Source of the DNA: Bradyrhizobium japonicum USDA 6
GTDB taxonomy: Bacteria > Pseudomonadota > Alphaproteobacteria > Rhizobiales > Xanthobacteraceae
DNA length: 64,000 nt
Reading direction: 5' to 3'
Assembly: GCF_000284375.1 (NCBI RefSeq)
Contig: NC_017249.1
Span: forward strand, 9,045,001 to 9,109,000
The notes under the pieces are model-generated. The model worked only from the letters and a program-made list of their open reading frames with translations. It did no database searches and was not told the origin of the DNA. Within the stretch, counting starts at the first letter, position 1, and every line of letters begins with the position of its first letter. Below, one piece after another: positions 44,323-52,629 of this stretch. A program made the translations under genes and the position numbers.

Positions 44323-45297
44323 TCAATCGGTCGGGACGAACCCCGTTGCCTGCACGATCGCCTTCCACCGGTCGGATTCGGATGCGATCAGCAGGGCGAA
44401 GTCTTCCATGGCGATCGCGTCGGGCTCGACGGCCAGCTTGGCCATGCCGGCCTTGACCTCGTCGGTGCGCAAGGCCGCCTGGATCGCGGTGTTGAGCTTA
44501 TCGACGATCGGCGCCGGCGTCTTGGCCGGAACGAAGAACGCAAACCATGTGAGGTCCTCGAGCGACGGATATCCGGCCTCCCGCACCGTCGGCACCGCCG
44601 GAACAAACGGACTGCGGCGCGGTCCGGTGGTCGCCAGCGCGCGAAGATCTCCGGACTGGACGAGCCCGAGCGAGCTGCCGATCGGCATGACGGTCGCGGC
44701 AATCACGCCCTTGGCCAGATCCTGAATCGCACCGCCGCCCTGATAGGGCACGTGAAGAAAATCGAAGCCGGCGGTGCGGCCCAGCATCGCACCGAGAAAA
44801 TGCAGCGAGGTTCCGGCGCCCGGCGAACCAAAGGTGGCGTGCTTCGGATTGGCGCGGCACCAGGCCACGAAATCCGCCAGTGTCTTGACGTCGGCAGGCA
44901 CCATCGGGCCGACCGTCAGCAATGTCGGAGTCGAGGCTACGGTCGACACCGGCGTGAAATCCCGCGGATGGTATCTCAGCGTCTTGTAGACGTGCGGAAA
45001 GAACATCATGAAGCCGAGCGGCGAGAACAGCATGGCCGATCCGTCGGCGTCGGCGTTCTTCACCGCCTCCACCGCGATGCGCCCGGCCGCGCCCGGACGG
45101 GTCTCGACCACAATGGTTTCGGCATAGCCGCTCATCTGGCCGGCCACGAGCCGCGCCAAACCATCCTGCAGCCCGGGCGTGAAGCCCGTCAGGATATGCG
45201 CGGTTCTCGCGATCGGCTGTGCGAGCGCCCGCGGTGAAATATGCGTAGCGGCGAACGCGGCAGCGGCCGCCGACAACACATCACGACGCGTGATCAT
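44323..45297 (-). CDS. Bug/TctC-family tripartite tricarboxylate binding protein
   Basis: 324 residues from the ATG at 45297 (AGGGA about eight bases upstream). The N-terminus M-I-T-R-R-D-V-L-S-A-A-A-A-A-F-A is a Tat-like signal. The mature part has the Bug fold (G-F-T-P-G at the N-terminus, V-E-T-R-P-G-A-A-G-R, G-S-P-G-A-G-T-S-L-H, V-P-Y-Q-G-G-G-A). Bug proteins bind carboxylates, amides or aromatic acids. No TctA/TctB membrane partner is nearby, as for most Bug proteins. It is 24 bases upstream of the O-methyltransferase on the same strand. Confidence 0.9.
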   Translation of the reverse strand: MITRRDVLSAAAAAFAATHISPRALAQPIARTAHILTGFTPGLQDGLARLVAGQMSGYAETIVVETRPGAAGRIAVEAVKNADADGSAMLFSPLGFMMFFPHVYKTLRYHPRDFTPVSTVASTPTLLTVGPMVPADVKTLADFVAWCRANPKHATFGSPGAGTSLHFLGAMLGRTAGFDFLHVPYQGGGAIQDLAKGVIAATVMPIGSSLGLVQSGDLRALATTGPRRSPFVPAVPTVREAGYPSLEDLTWFAFFVPAKTPAPIVDKLNTAIQAALRTDEVKAGMAKLAVEPDAIAMEDFALLIASESDRWKAIVQATGFVPTD

Positions 45298-45343
45298 CAC
45301 CCGTTTCCCTGATCGAGCCCAGCCCCAATGAGATCGCGGCATG

Positions 45344-46261
45344 CTACCTGGCCATCGCTGCGGCCTCGGGAGCCACGGACGGACCGGGCCGCACGAACAC
45401 AAAACGGGATATCGCAGATATCTGCGCGTCCTGACGGCCATCCTGGCCGATCAGGATGAGGCCTGCTCCGCCATTAGCCACCGTCAGGACGACCGCGTCA
45501 CCCGCCCACGTCCCGATAGGCTCCATCCCGATGGTGAGAAACTCGCCGATCGGCTGGTCCAAATACTGGAGTCTCAGCTGCGGCGCGATTTCGGCGGGCG
45601 CCAGAGCAAGACCGAGCTGTTGTGCACGCGCATAGATTTCCCGCAGTGAAGCCTCGCCTTGAAAGCCGAGCTCGGCAACCGACACGGCAACAAGCTCAAC
45701 CTCCGCCTTCTTGCGGCTGAGAGTAAAGGCCGGTCGAGCGAGTATCTCATCGGCCGCGTTTCCGACGCCGCATCCCATTGCACTCATCGCGCTGCGCAGG
45801 GCGAAAGTATCCGTGAATGTTCCTATCCGAATCGTCTTCCACACCGAGACATCCGCAACGGAGCTGATCGGAATCTCCGACCTGGGAGCCGGCGGATCGA
45901 CCTTGACCGCCAGCTGTCTCCGCAAAACATCCTGCGCCGTGCATTGAGCCTCGGTGCGATCTACGGAAATCAAGCTGAACAGGTTGACGAGCAACCAGAT
46001 CGCAAGCGCACTACCAATGCGCCAGGGTGCCGGACGATCGGGCCTTGCGCGGCCTTGCTGCAAGGCAATGTAGTCAATCTCGGCGCGCGTCGCGCCGATA
46101 TCCAGCAACTCCCGATCGCTGAGGGCACAGAGAGCGGTTTGTACCTTCAGCCGTCTTCGGCGCTTCTGCCATGCGCTCCAGACCCGCAGGAAAAGGCTGG
46201 TCACTTGCTGCACGGGTGTGGCAGTCCGTCGCACCTGCGCAACGCCGTTGATGGTACTCAT
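45344..46261 (-). CDS. DUF1127-headed membrane protein, unknown
   Basis: 305 residues. Residues ~20-68 match the DUF1127 domain (F-L-R-V-W-S-A-W-Q-K-R-R-R-R, A-L-C-A-L-S-D-R-E-L-L-D-I-G-A-T-R-A-E-I). DUF1127 is normally a whole small protein of ~50-100 residues. Here it is followed by one membrane helix (I-G-S-A-L-A-I-W-L-L-V-N-L-F-S-L-I, near 82) and a ~200-residue domain that would lie outside the membrane. That domain has two cysteines, and its function is unknown. Upstream lies a 13-bp tandem repeat array shared with the divergent winged-helix gene. Confidence 0.7.
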   Translation of the reverse strand: MSTINGVAQVRRTATPVQQVTSLFLRVWSAWQKRRRRLKVQTALCALSDRELLDIGATRAEIDYIALQQGRARPDRPAPWRIGSALAIWLLVNLFSLISVDRTEAQCTAQDVLRRQLAVKVDPPAPRSEIPISSVADVSVWKTIRIGTFTDTFALRSAMSAMGCGVGNAADEILARPAFTLSRKKAEVELVAVSVAELGFQGEASLREIYARAQQLGLALAPAEIAPQLRLQYLDQPIGEFLTIGMEPIGTWAGDAVVLTVANGGAGLILIGQDGRQDAQISAISRFVFVRPGPSVAPEAAAMAR

Positions 46262-46267
46262 CGGCGA

Positions 46268-46332
46268 TATCCCTTGTCGGTATCCCTTGTCGGTATCCCT
46301 TGTCGGTATCCCTTGTCGGTATCCCTTGGCGA
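46268..46332. repeat. Tandem array of a 13-bp unit
   Basis: Four perfect copies of TATCCCTTGTCGG (46268-46319) and a partial fifth (TATCCCTTGGCGA, 46320-46332). It begins 6 bases upstream of the ATG of the DUF1127-headed gene, and the winged-helix gene starts at 46466. Its position fits a cluster of regulator binding sites or a length-variable promoter spacer. Confidence 0.85.
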
Positions 46333-46453
46333 TACCTCTACCGATGGCAGGATGTCAGGACTTCGCCGGGCACGCTTGACGTGCAGCTTACATTTTCCTG
46401 ACCGGCGCCTTACTTTACGCCCTAGCAGGTGCAGAGGCGGCTTCATCCACGAC

Positions 46454-46458
46454 GGGAG
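46454..46458 (+). promoter_or_regulatory. Ribosome binding site deciding a TTG start
   Basis: GGGAG lies seven bases before TTG at 46466. The codons after the TTG (R-Y-L-F-D-E-Y-V-L-D) align with M-R-Y-F-F-E-D-C-A-L-D of the next gene, supporting TTG as the initiator; the frame is otherwise open far upstream. Confidence 0.8.
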
Positions 46459-46465
46459 TGGCAAC

Positions 46466-48052
46466 TTGCGCTATCTCTTCGATGAATACGTGCTCGACAC
46501 GGATCGGCGCGAGCTGCATCGCGGGGCCGATGCTGTTTCCGTTGCGCCACAGGTCTTCGACATTCTCGACTACTTGATCGGCAACAGGGAGCGTGTCGTC
46601 AGCAAGGACGACCTCATGAACGCGATCTGGAAGGGGCGCATCGTATCGGAGGCCGCGCTTGCGACCCGCATGAATGGCGTCCGCACGGCGGTCGGCGATT
46701 GCGGGGAAGCGCAGCGCCTGATCAAGACGATCCCGCGCAAGGGCTTCCGTTTCGTCGGAGCCGTTCGGGAAGTACGGGAGCCGAATCCTTCAACCGTCCC
46801 TCACCTGTCAGAGGCGAGAGCAGCGGCCCTCCCGCTACCGGATAAGCCCTCGATTGCCGTACTCCCTTTCGTCAGCCTCAGCTCCGATCCCGAACAGGAG
46901 TATTTCGCAGATGGCATCGTGGAGGAAATCACGATGGCCCTGGCTCATTTTCGCTGGCTGTTCGTGATCGCACGCAATTCGAGCTTTGCGTATAAGGGCC
47001 GGGTCGTTGACGTCAAGCAGGTCGGCCGCGAGCTTGGTGTCCGCTATGTCCTCGAAGGCAGCGTGCGCAAGGCCGGAAATCGCATTCGAATCGCGGGACA
47101 GCTGATCGATGCCGAAACTGGAACGCATCTCTGGGCAGACCGCTTTGAGGGCCCGATTGAAGACATGTTCGATCTGCAGGACAGTCTGACGTCCAGTGTC
47201 ATAGGCGCAATCGCCCCGAAGCTGCAACGCGAGGAGATCAAGCGGGCAAGGCGGAAGCCGCCCGAAAATCTGGATGCGTATGATCATTATCTGCGCGGGC
47301 TGGCGAAATCCCGTTGGTCCAACAACGCAAACACCGAGGCGCTGCAGCTCTTTTGCAAGGCGACCGAACTCGACCCTCGGCTGGCTTGTGGCTATGCCAT
47401 GGCCGCCTGGTGCTATGCCCGGCGCAAGGCGAACGGCTGGATCAGCGATCCGGCAAAGGAAATTGCGGAAGCCACCCGGCTGGCCCGGAAGGCCGTAGAA
47501 CTGGGGACAAATGATCCGGTTGCGCTGTCCGTAGGTGGATATGCACTCGCCTTCATAGGCCATGAGTTCGACGACGCGGCTGCTTTCGTGGATCGAGCTT
47601 TGGCTGAAAACCCAAACTTCGCGCAAGCCTGGGCCACCAGTGCCTGGTTGAGGGTTTGGCGGGGAGAGCCGGATCTCGCCCTCGAGCACGCCGCACATGC
47701 CGTGAGACTTAGCCCGCTCGATCCGCCCATGTACTACGACGCGCAGGGGGCCATGGCGTATGCGCATTTTCTGGCGGGCCGCTATGACGCGGCGGCATCA
47801 TGCGCCGAGAGCGCATTGCGTGGTCAAACGAGTTTCCTGCTCGTGACCTGCATGTCCGCAGCCAGCAACGCACTCGCCGGGCGGCATGACCAAGCGCAAC
47901 GATCCCTCCTGCAAGCCCTTGAATGCAATCCGGATCTTCGTGCCAATCTCGGGAATCTGGCGCCGTTTCGCCGGGCAGATGACTTCGCGATCTTCGAGAA
48001 GGCTCTCTGCGCAGCGGGCCTTCCGGAAAAGCACGGCTCCGCTACCCCCTGA
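46466..48052 (+). CDS. Winged-helix TolB-TPR protein (CadC-like head), second copy
   Basis: 528 residues from a TTG start. It has an OmpR/CadC-type winged helix (L-F-D-E-Y-V-L-D, D-L-M-N-A-I-W-K-G-R, A-T-R-M-N-G-V-R, R-K-G-F-R-F-V-G), then the TolB-like domain (I-A-V-L-P-F-V-S-L, E-Q-E-Y-F-A-D-G, R-Y-V-L-E-G-S-V-R-K), then five or six TPRs to the C-terminus. No membrane helix. It is similar along its whole length to the protein at 36281, including the Y-L-R-G-L-A stretch before the TPRs. A third such protein follows after ~110 bases on the same strand. DNA target unknown; the 13-bp repeats upstream are candidates. Confidence 0.9.
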   Translation: MRYLFDEYVLDTDRRELHRGADAVSVAPQVFDILDYLIGNRERVVSKDDLMNAIWKGRIVSEAALATRMNGVRTAVGDCGEAQRLIKTIPRKGFRFVGAVREVREPNPSTVPHLSEARAAALPLPDKPSIAVLPFVSLSSDPEQEYFADGIVEEITMALAHFRWLFVIARNSSFAYKGRVVDVKQVGRELGVRYVLEGSVRKAGNRIRIAGQLIDAETGTHLWADRFEGPIEDMFDLQDSLTSSVIGAIAPKLQREEIKRARRKPPENLDAYDHYLRGLAKSRWSNNANTEALQLFCKATELDPRLACGYAMAAWCYARRKANGWISDPAKEIAEATRLARKAVELGTNDPVALSVGGYALAFIGHEFDDAAAFVDRALAENPNFAQAWATSAWLRVWRGEPDLALEHAAHAVRLSPLDPPMYYDAQGAMAYAHFLAGRYDAAASCAESALRGQTSFLLVTCMSAASNALAGRHDQAQRSLLQALECNPDLRANLGNLAPFRRADDFAIFEKALCAAGLPEKHGSATP

Positions 48053-48163
48053 CGGGGTGGACCGATGTTGGCGGCTTACATTTTCGCGACCGAAGGCTTA
48101 TTGTCCACGGATAATTGCTCCCGCGCCCTCGGAGGTGAGAGGGCAGACTTGGAGAATGGTGCC

Positions 48164-49246
48164 ATGCGCTATTTCTTCGAGGACTGTGCGTTGGACACCG
48201 AGCGGCGCGAATTGCGGCGCGGGCTCGATGTGGTGCCCACGACACCCCAGGTTCTCGATCTGCTCGAACATCTGATCCGCAGCAGAGATCGCGTCGTCAG
48301 CAAGGACGATCTCGTCAACGCGATCTGGAATGGCCGGATCGTATCCGATGCGGCGCTGACGACGCGGCTGAACGCCGTCCGGCGCGCGATCGGTGACTCC
48401 GGTCAGCAACAACGTCTTATCAAGACATTTCCACGCAAGGGCTTTCGTTTCGTGGGCGCCGTGCACGATGAGAATCGGCGACCAGGAATCACGGCAGCAG
48501 TTGCGGTCCCGGTTACCTATGCGCACGCTGTTGGCGAACGGCGATCCGCCGGCTGGCTGGAGGACCTCAGGGGCCGTCTGAAGCTCGTCGGCAGCGTGCT
48601 GGCGTCGGTCGCCGCCATCGGCGCAATTGCCGGTGGCGTCGCCGGATACTGGAATGCCTGGAAGACGGTCCGTACCGACGCACAACGGGAAGCTCAAAAC
48701 ATCCAGGCACAGCCGACAGTCAGGCCCGAGATCGCGCCTCGCCTCTCTCTCGTCGTGTTGCCCTTCGCCAGCCTCAACGACGGTCCGGCGCAGGACTCCT
48801 TTGCCGACTTGATCTCGACAGGCTTGACGACCGACCTCGCGCGAACGCCCGCCACTCTCGTTGTTGGACGCGACACCGCCTTGACCTACAAGAAGAAGGT
48901 GATCGATTTGCAGCAGCTCGGGACGGATCTCCGCGTCCGCTGGGCCGTGCGGGGCGCGGTGAAACGCAACGGAGACCAGGTGCGGGTCAACGTATCACTG
49001 ACCGACCTCCAGACCGCCCGCGACATCTGGTCGGATCGGTTCGACGGCGACCTCGCAAACCTGGCCGTCTTGCAGGATACCATCGCGGCGCGGCTTCTCT
49101 GCGTCGCACACTTGCACCTCCGACAATATGAAGAAGCCCTCCAACAGTGCAGCCGCTCCCTGAATATGACCGGCACGGATTTCCAGGCTTACATCAGTCT
49201 GATCTCGGCTTACGGGAACGAAACTGCGGCACAAGACACATCCTAA
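48164..49246 (+). CDS. Winged-helix TolB protein with truncated TPR region
   Basis: 360 residues. The winged-helix head (M-R-Y-F-F-E-D-C-A-L-D-T-E-R-R-E-L) is intact. A membrane helix follows (V-G-S-V-L-A-S-V-A-A-I-G-A-I-A-G-G, near 160), absent in the paralogues, so this one resembles membrane-bound CadC. The TolB-like domain (V-V-L-P-F-A-S-L, D-R-F-D-G-D-L) runs to Q-D-T-I-A-A-R-L, where paralogues begin several TPRs. Here it passes straight into the end of one TPR (L-R-Q-Y-E-E-A-L-Q-Q-C-S-R-S-L-N-M) and stops. A large in-frame deletion is likely. It may still work as a shortened form or be decaying. Confidence 0.8.
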   Translation: MRYFFEDCALDTERRELRRGLDVVPTTPQVLDLLEHLIRSRDRVVSKDDLVNAIWNGRIVSDAALTTRLNAVRRAIGDSGQQQRLIKTFPRKGFRFVGAVHDENRRPGITAAVAVPVTYAHAVGERRSAGWLEDLRGRLKLVGSVLASVAAIGAIAGGVAGYWNAWKTVRTDAQREAQNIQAQPTVRPEIAPRLSLVVLPFASLNDGPAQDSFADLISTGLTTDLARTPATLVVGRDTALTYKKKVIDLQQLGTDLRVRWAVRGAVKRNGDQVRVNVSLTDLQTARDIWSDRFDGDLANLAVLQDTIAARLLCVAHLHLRQYEEALQQCSRSLNMTGTDFQAYISLISAYGNETAAQDTS

Positions 49247-49422
49247 GTCGACGTTACAGCGGCCCATCGCATTGCTGATTTGTGCTCACGCTCGCTCAAA
49301 TCATGCCCTGCTGCCGTTGACGGCGAGGAAGCGCGCATTGCGAGTAACCTTGCCCTCCGCTGGCAGATAGGCCACCATCCCCGCGCGCACCATCAACAAG
49401 ACCAAAAGCGCAGGGGAAACGC

Positions 49423-50643
49423 ATGAGCAAGCCGTCAGGATTCGACTATGGCTGGGTCGTTGTCGCCGCGGGAGCGCTGATGACCTGCGTCGGCTTCGGC
49501 ACGATGCTGTCGCTTGCGGTCTTCCTGCAGCCGATCTCCGAAGCGATGGGCTGGTCGCGCGCCGGCGTGTCGGCGGCGGCGACGCTGGATTTCCTCTGCA
49601 TGGGCGTTGCCGCGTTCTTCTGGGGCACGCTGTCGGACCGGTTCGGCACCCGCATCGTGGTGCTTGCCGGAAGCCTGCTGCTGGGCCTCGGTCTCGTCAC
49701 CGCGAGCCAGGCGACCAGCCTGTGGCAATTCCAGCTGTTCTTCGGCGTGCTGATCGGCGTCGCTGCCGGCAGCTTCTACGCGCCGATGATGGCGCTCGCG
49801 AGCGCTTGGATCGAGAAGAACCGCAGCCTGGCAGTCGCGCTGGTCTCCGCCGGCATGGGCGTGTCGCCGGTGACGATCGCGCCGACCGCAAGCTGGCTGA
49901 TCACGGCCTATGACTGGCGCACCGCGATGCTGGTGATCGGCTGTGCGGCGTGGGCGCTGCTGATCCCGGCCTGCTTCCTGGTACGGCCGGCGCCGCAGGC
50001 GGCTGGCCCGGCAAGCACCGACGCGGCCCCGGAGATCGAGCTGACCGCAGCACAGGCGCTGCGCACGCCGCAATTCATCGCGCTCGCGGCCGCGCATTTC
50101 GCCTGCTGCGCGGCGCATTCCGGCCCGATCTTCCACATGGTGTCCTATGCGATGGTGTGCGGCATCGCCCCGCTCACGGCGGTGACGGTCTACAGCGTCG
50201 CCGGCATCTCCGGGCTCGGCGGACGCCTGCTGCTCGGCGCGGCCGCCGATCGCATCGGCGCCAAGCCCGTGCTGGTCGGCGGCCTGTTCGTGCAGGCGAT
50301 GTGCATCGCGACCTACCTCGCGGTAGCCCAGCTCGGCGAATTCTACGCGCTCTCGGTCGTATTCGGTCTCGCCTATGGCGGGGTGATGCCGCTCTATGCG
50401 GTGCTGGTCCGCGAGTACTTCGGCGTGCGCATCATGGGCACCGTGTTCGGCGCGGTGTCGGCCTTTGCCAGCCTCGGTATGGCGCTGGGTCCCTGGGCCG
50501 GTGGGCTCGTGTTCGACAATTTCCAGCGCTACACATGGCTGCATGCCGGCTCCTTCGCGATCGGGCTCGCCGCCGTCGCGGTGGCGCTGAGCTTTCCGAC
50601 CAAACGCAAGCAATCGCTCGACCTTGGCCGCGCCGCGGCCTGA
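49423..50643 (+). CDS. MFS transporter
   Basis: 406 residues with twelve predicted membrane helices. The loop motif G-T-L-S-D-R-F-G-T-R between helices 2 and 3 and the weaker repeat G-A-A-A-D-R-I-G-A-K between 8 and 9 are typical of the major facilitator superfamily. GGGGAA precedes the ATG. The arrangement resembles the monocarboxylate/oxalate-formate-like group but the substrate is not evident. A GNAT gene follows after 37 bases on the same strand. Confidence 0.92.
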   Translation: MSKPSGFDYGWVVVAAGALMTCVGFGTMLSLAVFLQPISEAMGWSRAGVSAAATLDFLCMGVAAFFWGTLSDRFGTRIVVLAGSLLLGLGLVTASQATSLWQFQLFFGVLIGVAAGSFYAPMMALASAWIEKNRSLAVALVSAGMGVSPVTIAPTASWLITAYDWRTAMLVIGCAAWALLIPACFLVRPAPQAAGPASTDAAPEIELTAAQALRTPQFIALAAAHFACCAAHSGPIFHMVSYAMVCGIAPLTAVTVYSVAGISGLGGRLLLGAAADRIGAKPVLVGGLFVQAMCIATYLAVAQLGEFYALSVVFGLAYGGVMPLYAVLVREYFGVRIMGTVFGAVSAFASLGMALGPWAGGLVFDNFQRYTWLHAGSFAIGLAAVAVALSFPTKRKQSLDLGRAAA

Positions 50644-50680
50644 CGAGGCAAGGTGTGACTTCTGAGCGAGTGGAGCGACC

Positions 50681-51145
50681 ATGGAATGCACGATCCGGTC
50701 TGCGCGCGAGGATGACGCCGGCGAGATAAGCGAGGTCATTTTGCGGGCGCTGCGCGAGACAAATGCCAAGGATTATACGGACGAGATCATCGCACGGGTC
50801 GAACGCAGCTTCAGTCCAGACGCCGTGCGGGAGCTGATCGGTAGACGCACCGTTTTCGTCGCCACCATCGGCCACCGCGTGGTTGGAACGGCAAGCCTTG
50901 ACGGAAGCGTGGTCCGGACGGTCTTCGTGGCTCCCGACGTCCAGGCCCAGGGCATCGGCAAGCTGCTGATGGCCGAGATCGAGCGTACGGCGCGCGAGCG
51001 GAACACCGCTTCGCTGACCGTTCCCTCTTCGGTCACCGCTGAGACTTTTTACGCACGGCTTGGATTCACTGCCGTGCGCGACAGTTATCATGGCGACGAA
51101 CGCACGATCATCATGGAGCGATCGTTGGACAACGCGTCGCCATAG
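50681..51145 (+). CDS. GNAT-family N-acetyltransferase
   Basis: 154 residues. The acetyl-CoA loop V-A-P-D-V-Q-A-Q-G-I-G-K-L-L-M matches the Q/R-x-x-G-x-G/A motif near residue 95. The C-terminal A-E-T-F-Y-A-R-L-G-F-T strand is also typical. Substrate unknown. It may be co-transcribed with the MFS gene upstream. Confidence 0.9.
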   Translation: MECTIRSAREDDAGEISEVILRALRETNAKDYTDEIIARVERSFSPDAVRELIGRRTVFVATIGHRVVGTASLDGSVVRTVFVAPDVQAQGIGKLLMAEIERTARERNTASLTVPSSVTAETFYARLGFTAVRDSYHGDERTIIMERSLDNASP

Positions 51146-51149
51146 TGAC

Positions 51150-51235
51150 GTAGCCCGGATGGAGCGAAGCGCAATCCGGGTTCAACATTGCGGTTTCCAA
51201 AGTCTCCGGATTTCGCTTCGCTCCATCCGGGCTAC
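51150..51235. repeat. Palindromic intergenic element (Bradyrhizobium type)
   Basis: The left arm begins GTAGCCCGGATGGAGCGAAG (51150) and the right arm ends with its complement CTTCGCTCCATCCGGGCTAC (51235). The 22-bp arms match perfectly and are separated by ~42 bases that carry partial inner complementarity. Such elements are scattered between genes in Bradyrhizobium, and may act as transcript-end stabilisers. Confidence 0.85.
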
Positions 51236-51268
51236 AAGAGACGGCAAAATGGGCGAGGAGACGCTGAC

Positions 51269-52420
51269 ATGAACGCAACTCCCGGAGTTGGTCTCGTCGA
51301 ACGTGCCCGCGCCATCGCGCCACTGATTGCGCGCGAGGCGGACGAAATCGAGCGCTCCCGTCGGCTGACGCCGGCTGTCGTCTCGGCGCTGATCGAGAAC
51401 GGGCTCTATCGCGCGCTGCTGCCGCAGAGTCTCGGCGGTGCCGAGGCCCCCATCGACATCTTCATGCAGATGCTGGAGGAGATCGCGAAGGCGGATGCCT
51501 CGACCGCATGGTGTCTCGGCCAATGCAGCGTCTGCGCCATGATCGCGGCTTCGCTCGATCACGACACCGCGCACAAGATATTCAACGAAGGCCCCGGCAT
51601 CCTCGCCTGGGGCGCGATCGCGCATGGGGCGCGTGCGACCGAGGGCGGCTATCGCGTCACGGCGCGCTGGGATTTTGCCTCGGGCTCGCGACAGGCGAGC
51701 TGGCTGGGGGCGCATGTGCGCATCGTTGATGCCGAGGGCACGCCACGCAATAACGCCGATGGCTCGCCGGAGGTGCGCACCATCCTGTTTCCGGTCGCGA
51801 GCGCGGTGCTGCATGACGTCTGGCAGGCGATCGGGCTCGCCGGCACCGGTACGGATGCCTATGAAGTGAGCGACCTCTTCATCCCCGAGCGCTTCACCGC
51901 GTTCCGCGACGTGCCGTCCGCACTGCGCGAGACGGGTCCGCTCTACAGGATCGGCACCGGCTCGACCTTCAGCCTCGGCTTTGCCGCGGTGTCGCTGGGC
52001 GTCGCGCGCGCGACGCTGGATGCCGCGATCGCCTTGTCGCGGGCAAAGCACCAGTCGCTGGCAGCGAGCGCGATGCGCGACAACCAGGCGGTCCTGGGCC
52101 TGATCGGCCGCACCGAGGGCGACTTACGCGCTGCGCGCGCCTATCTCTATGCGACGGCGAATGCGATGTGGCGCGACCTCTGCGCGACCGGCGAGTTCAG
52201 CGCGGCACATCGCAGCGCGGTGCGGCTCGCTGCGACCTGGACCATCCATCAATCGGCCAAGGTGGTCGACGCCGCCTATCACATGGCCGGCGCGACCGCG
52301 GTATTCCGCAGCAATCCGTTCGAACGGCGGTTCCGTGACATGCACGCGATCACGCAGCAGATCCAGGCGCGGGATACGCATTATGAGGATGTGGGGAAGG
52401 CGATCTTGGCGGGCAACTGA
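51269..52420 (+). CDS. Acyl-CoA-dehydrogenase-fold flavoprotein (likely group D monooxygenase)
   Basis: 383 residues from the ATG at 51269 (GAGGAG eight bases upstream). The fold follows acyl-CoA dehydrogenase: helical N-terminus (P-A-V-V-S-A-L-I-E-N-G-L-Y-R-A-L-L-P), strand domain (A-R-W-D-F-A-S-G-S) and helical C-terminus. D-A-S-T-A-W and W-D-F-A-S-G-S-R-Q are typical of HpaB/HsaA-type flavin monooxygenases that take reduced flavin from a reductase. A true dehydrogenase base is not visible at its usual place, supporting a monooxygenase role. No reductase lies nearby, so the partner and substrate are unknown. Confidence 0.85.
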   Translation: MNATPGVGLVERARAIAPLIAREADEIERSRRLTPAVVSALIENGLYRALLPQSLGGAEAPIDIFMQMLEEIAKADASTAWCLGQCSVCAMIAASLDHDTAHKIFNEGPGILAWGAIAHGARATEGGYRVTARWDFASGSRQASWLGAHVRIVDAEGTPRNNADGSPEVRTILFPVASAVLHDVWQAIGLAGTGTDAYEVSDLFIPERFTAFRDVPSALRETGPLYRIGTGSTFSLGFAAVSLGVARATLDAAIALSRAKHQSLAASAMRDNQAVLGLIGRTEGDLRAARAYLYATANAMWRDLCATGEFSAAHRSAVRLAATWTIHQSAKVVDAAYHMAGATAVFRSNPFERRFRDMHAITQQIQARDTHYEDVGKAILAGN

Positions 52421-52592
52421 CGCGGAGCGCCGGCGCGCTCCCTCGCCCCGCCCTTCGCGGGGCCGCGACGAGCTTCGCTCGCGCTGAGAGGGTTGGGGTG
52501 AGGGGCCACTCTCCACACGTGCGATCGTCGTGGGACCTGTACCCCCTCACCCGGATCGCACCGGACGATGCTTCGCATCGCCGAGACGATCC

Positions 52593-52619
52593 GACCTCTC
52601 CCCGCAAGCGGGGAGAGGT
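52593..52619. repeat. Hairpin repeat in the gap after the acyl-CoA-dehydrogenase-like gene
   Basis: CCTCTCCCCGC-AAGC-GGGGAGAGG forms an 8-10 bp stem at the right end of the ~200-base gap between two convergent genes. The preceding part (52437-52520) has further complementary pieces (CCCTCGCCCCGCCC; GAGAGGGTTGGGGTGAGGG). This is a common rhizobial intergenic repeat that may terminate or stabilise transcripts. Confidence 0.65.
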
Positions 52620-52629
52620 GAAACGCCGG

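Noticed and set aside
46268..46332. CRISPR array
   Set aside because: Units are directly abutting 13-mers without spacers, so this is a simple tandem repeat and not a CRISPR.
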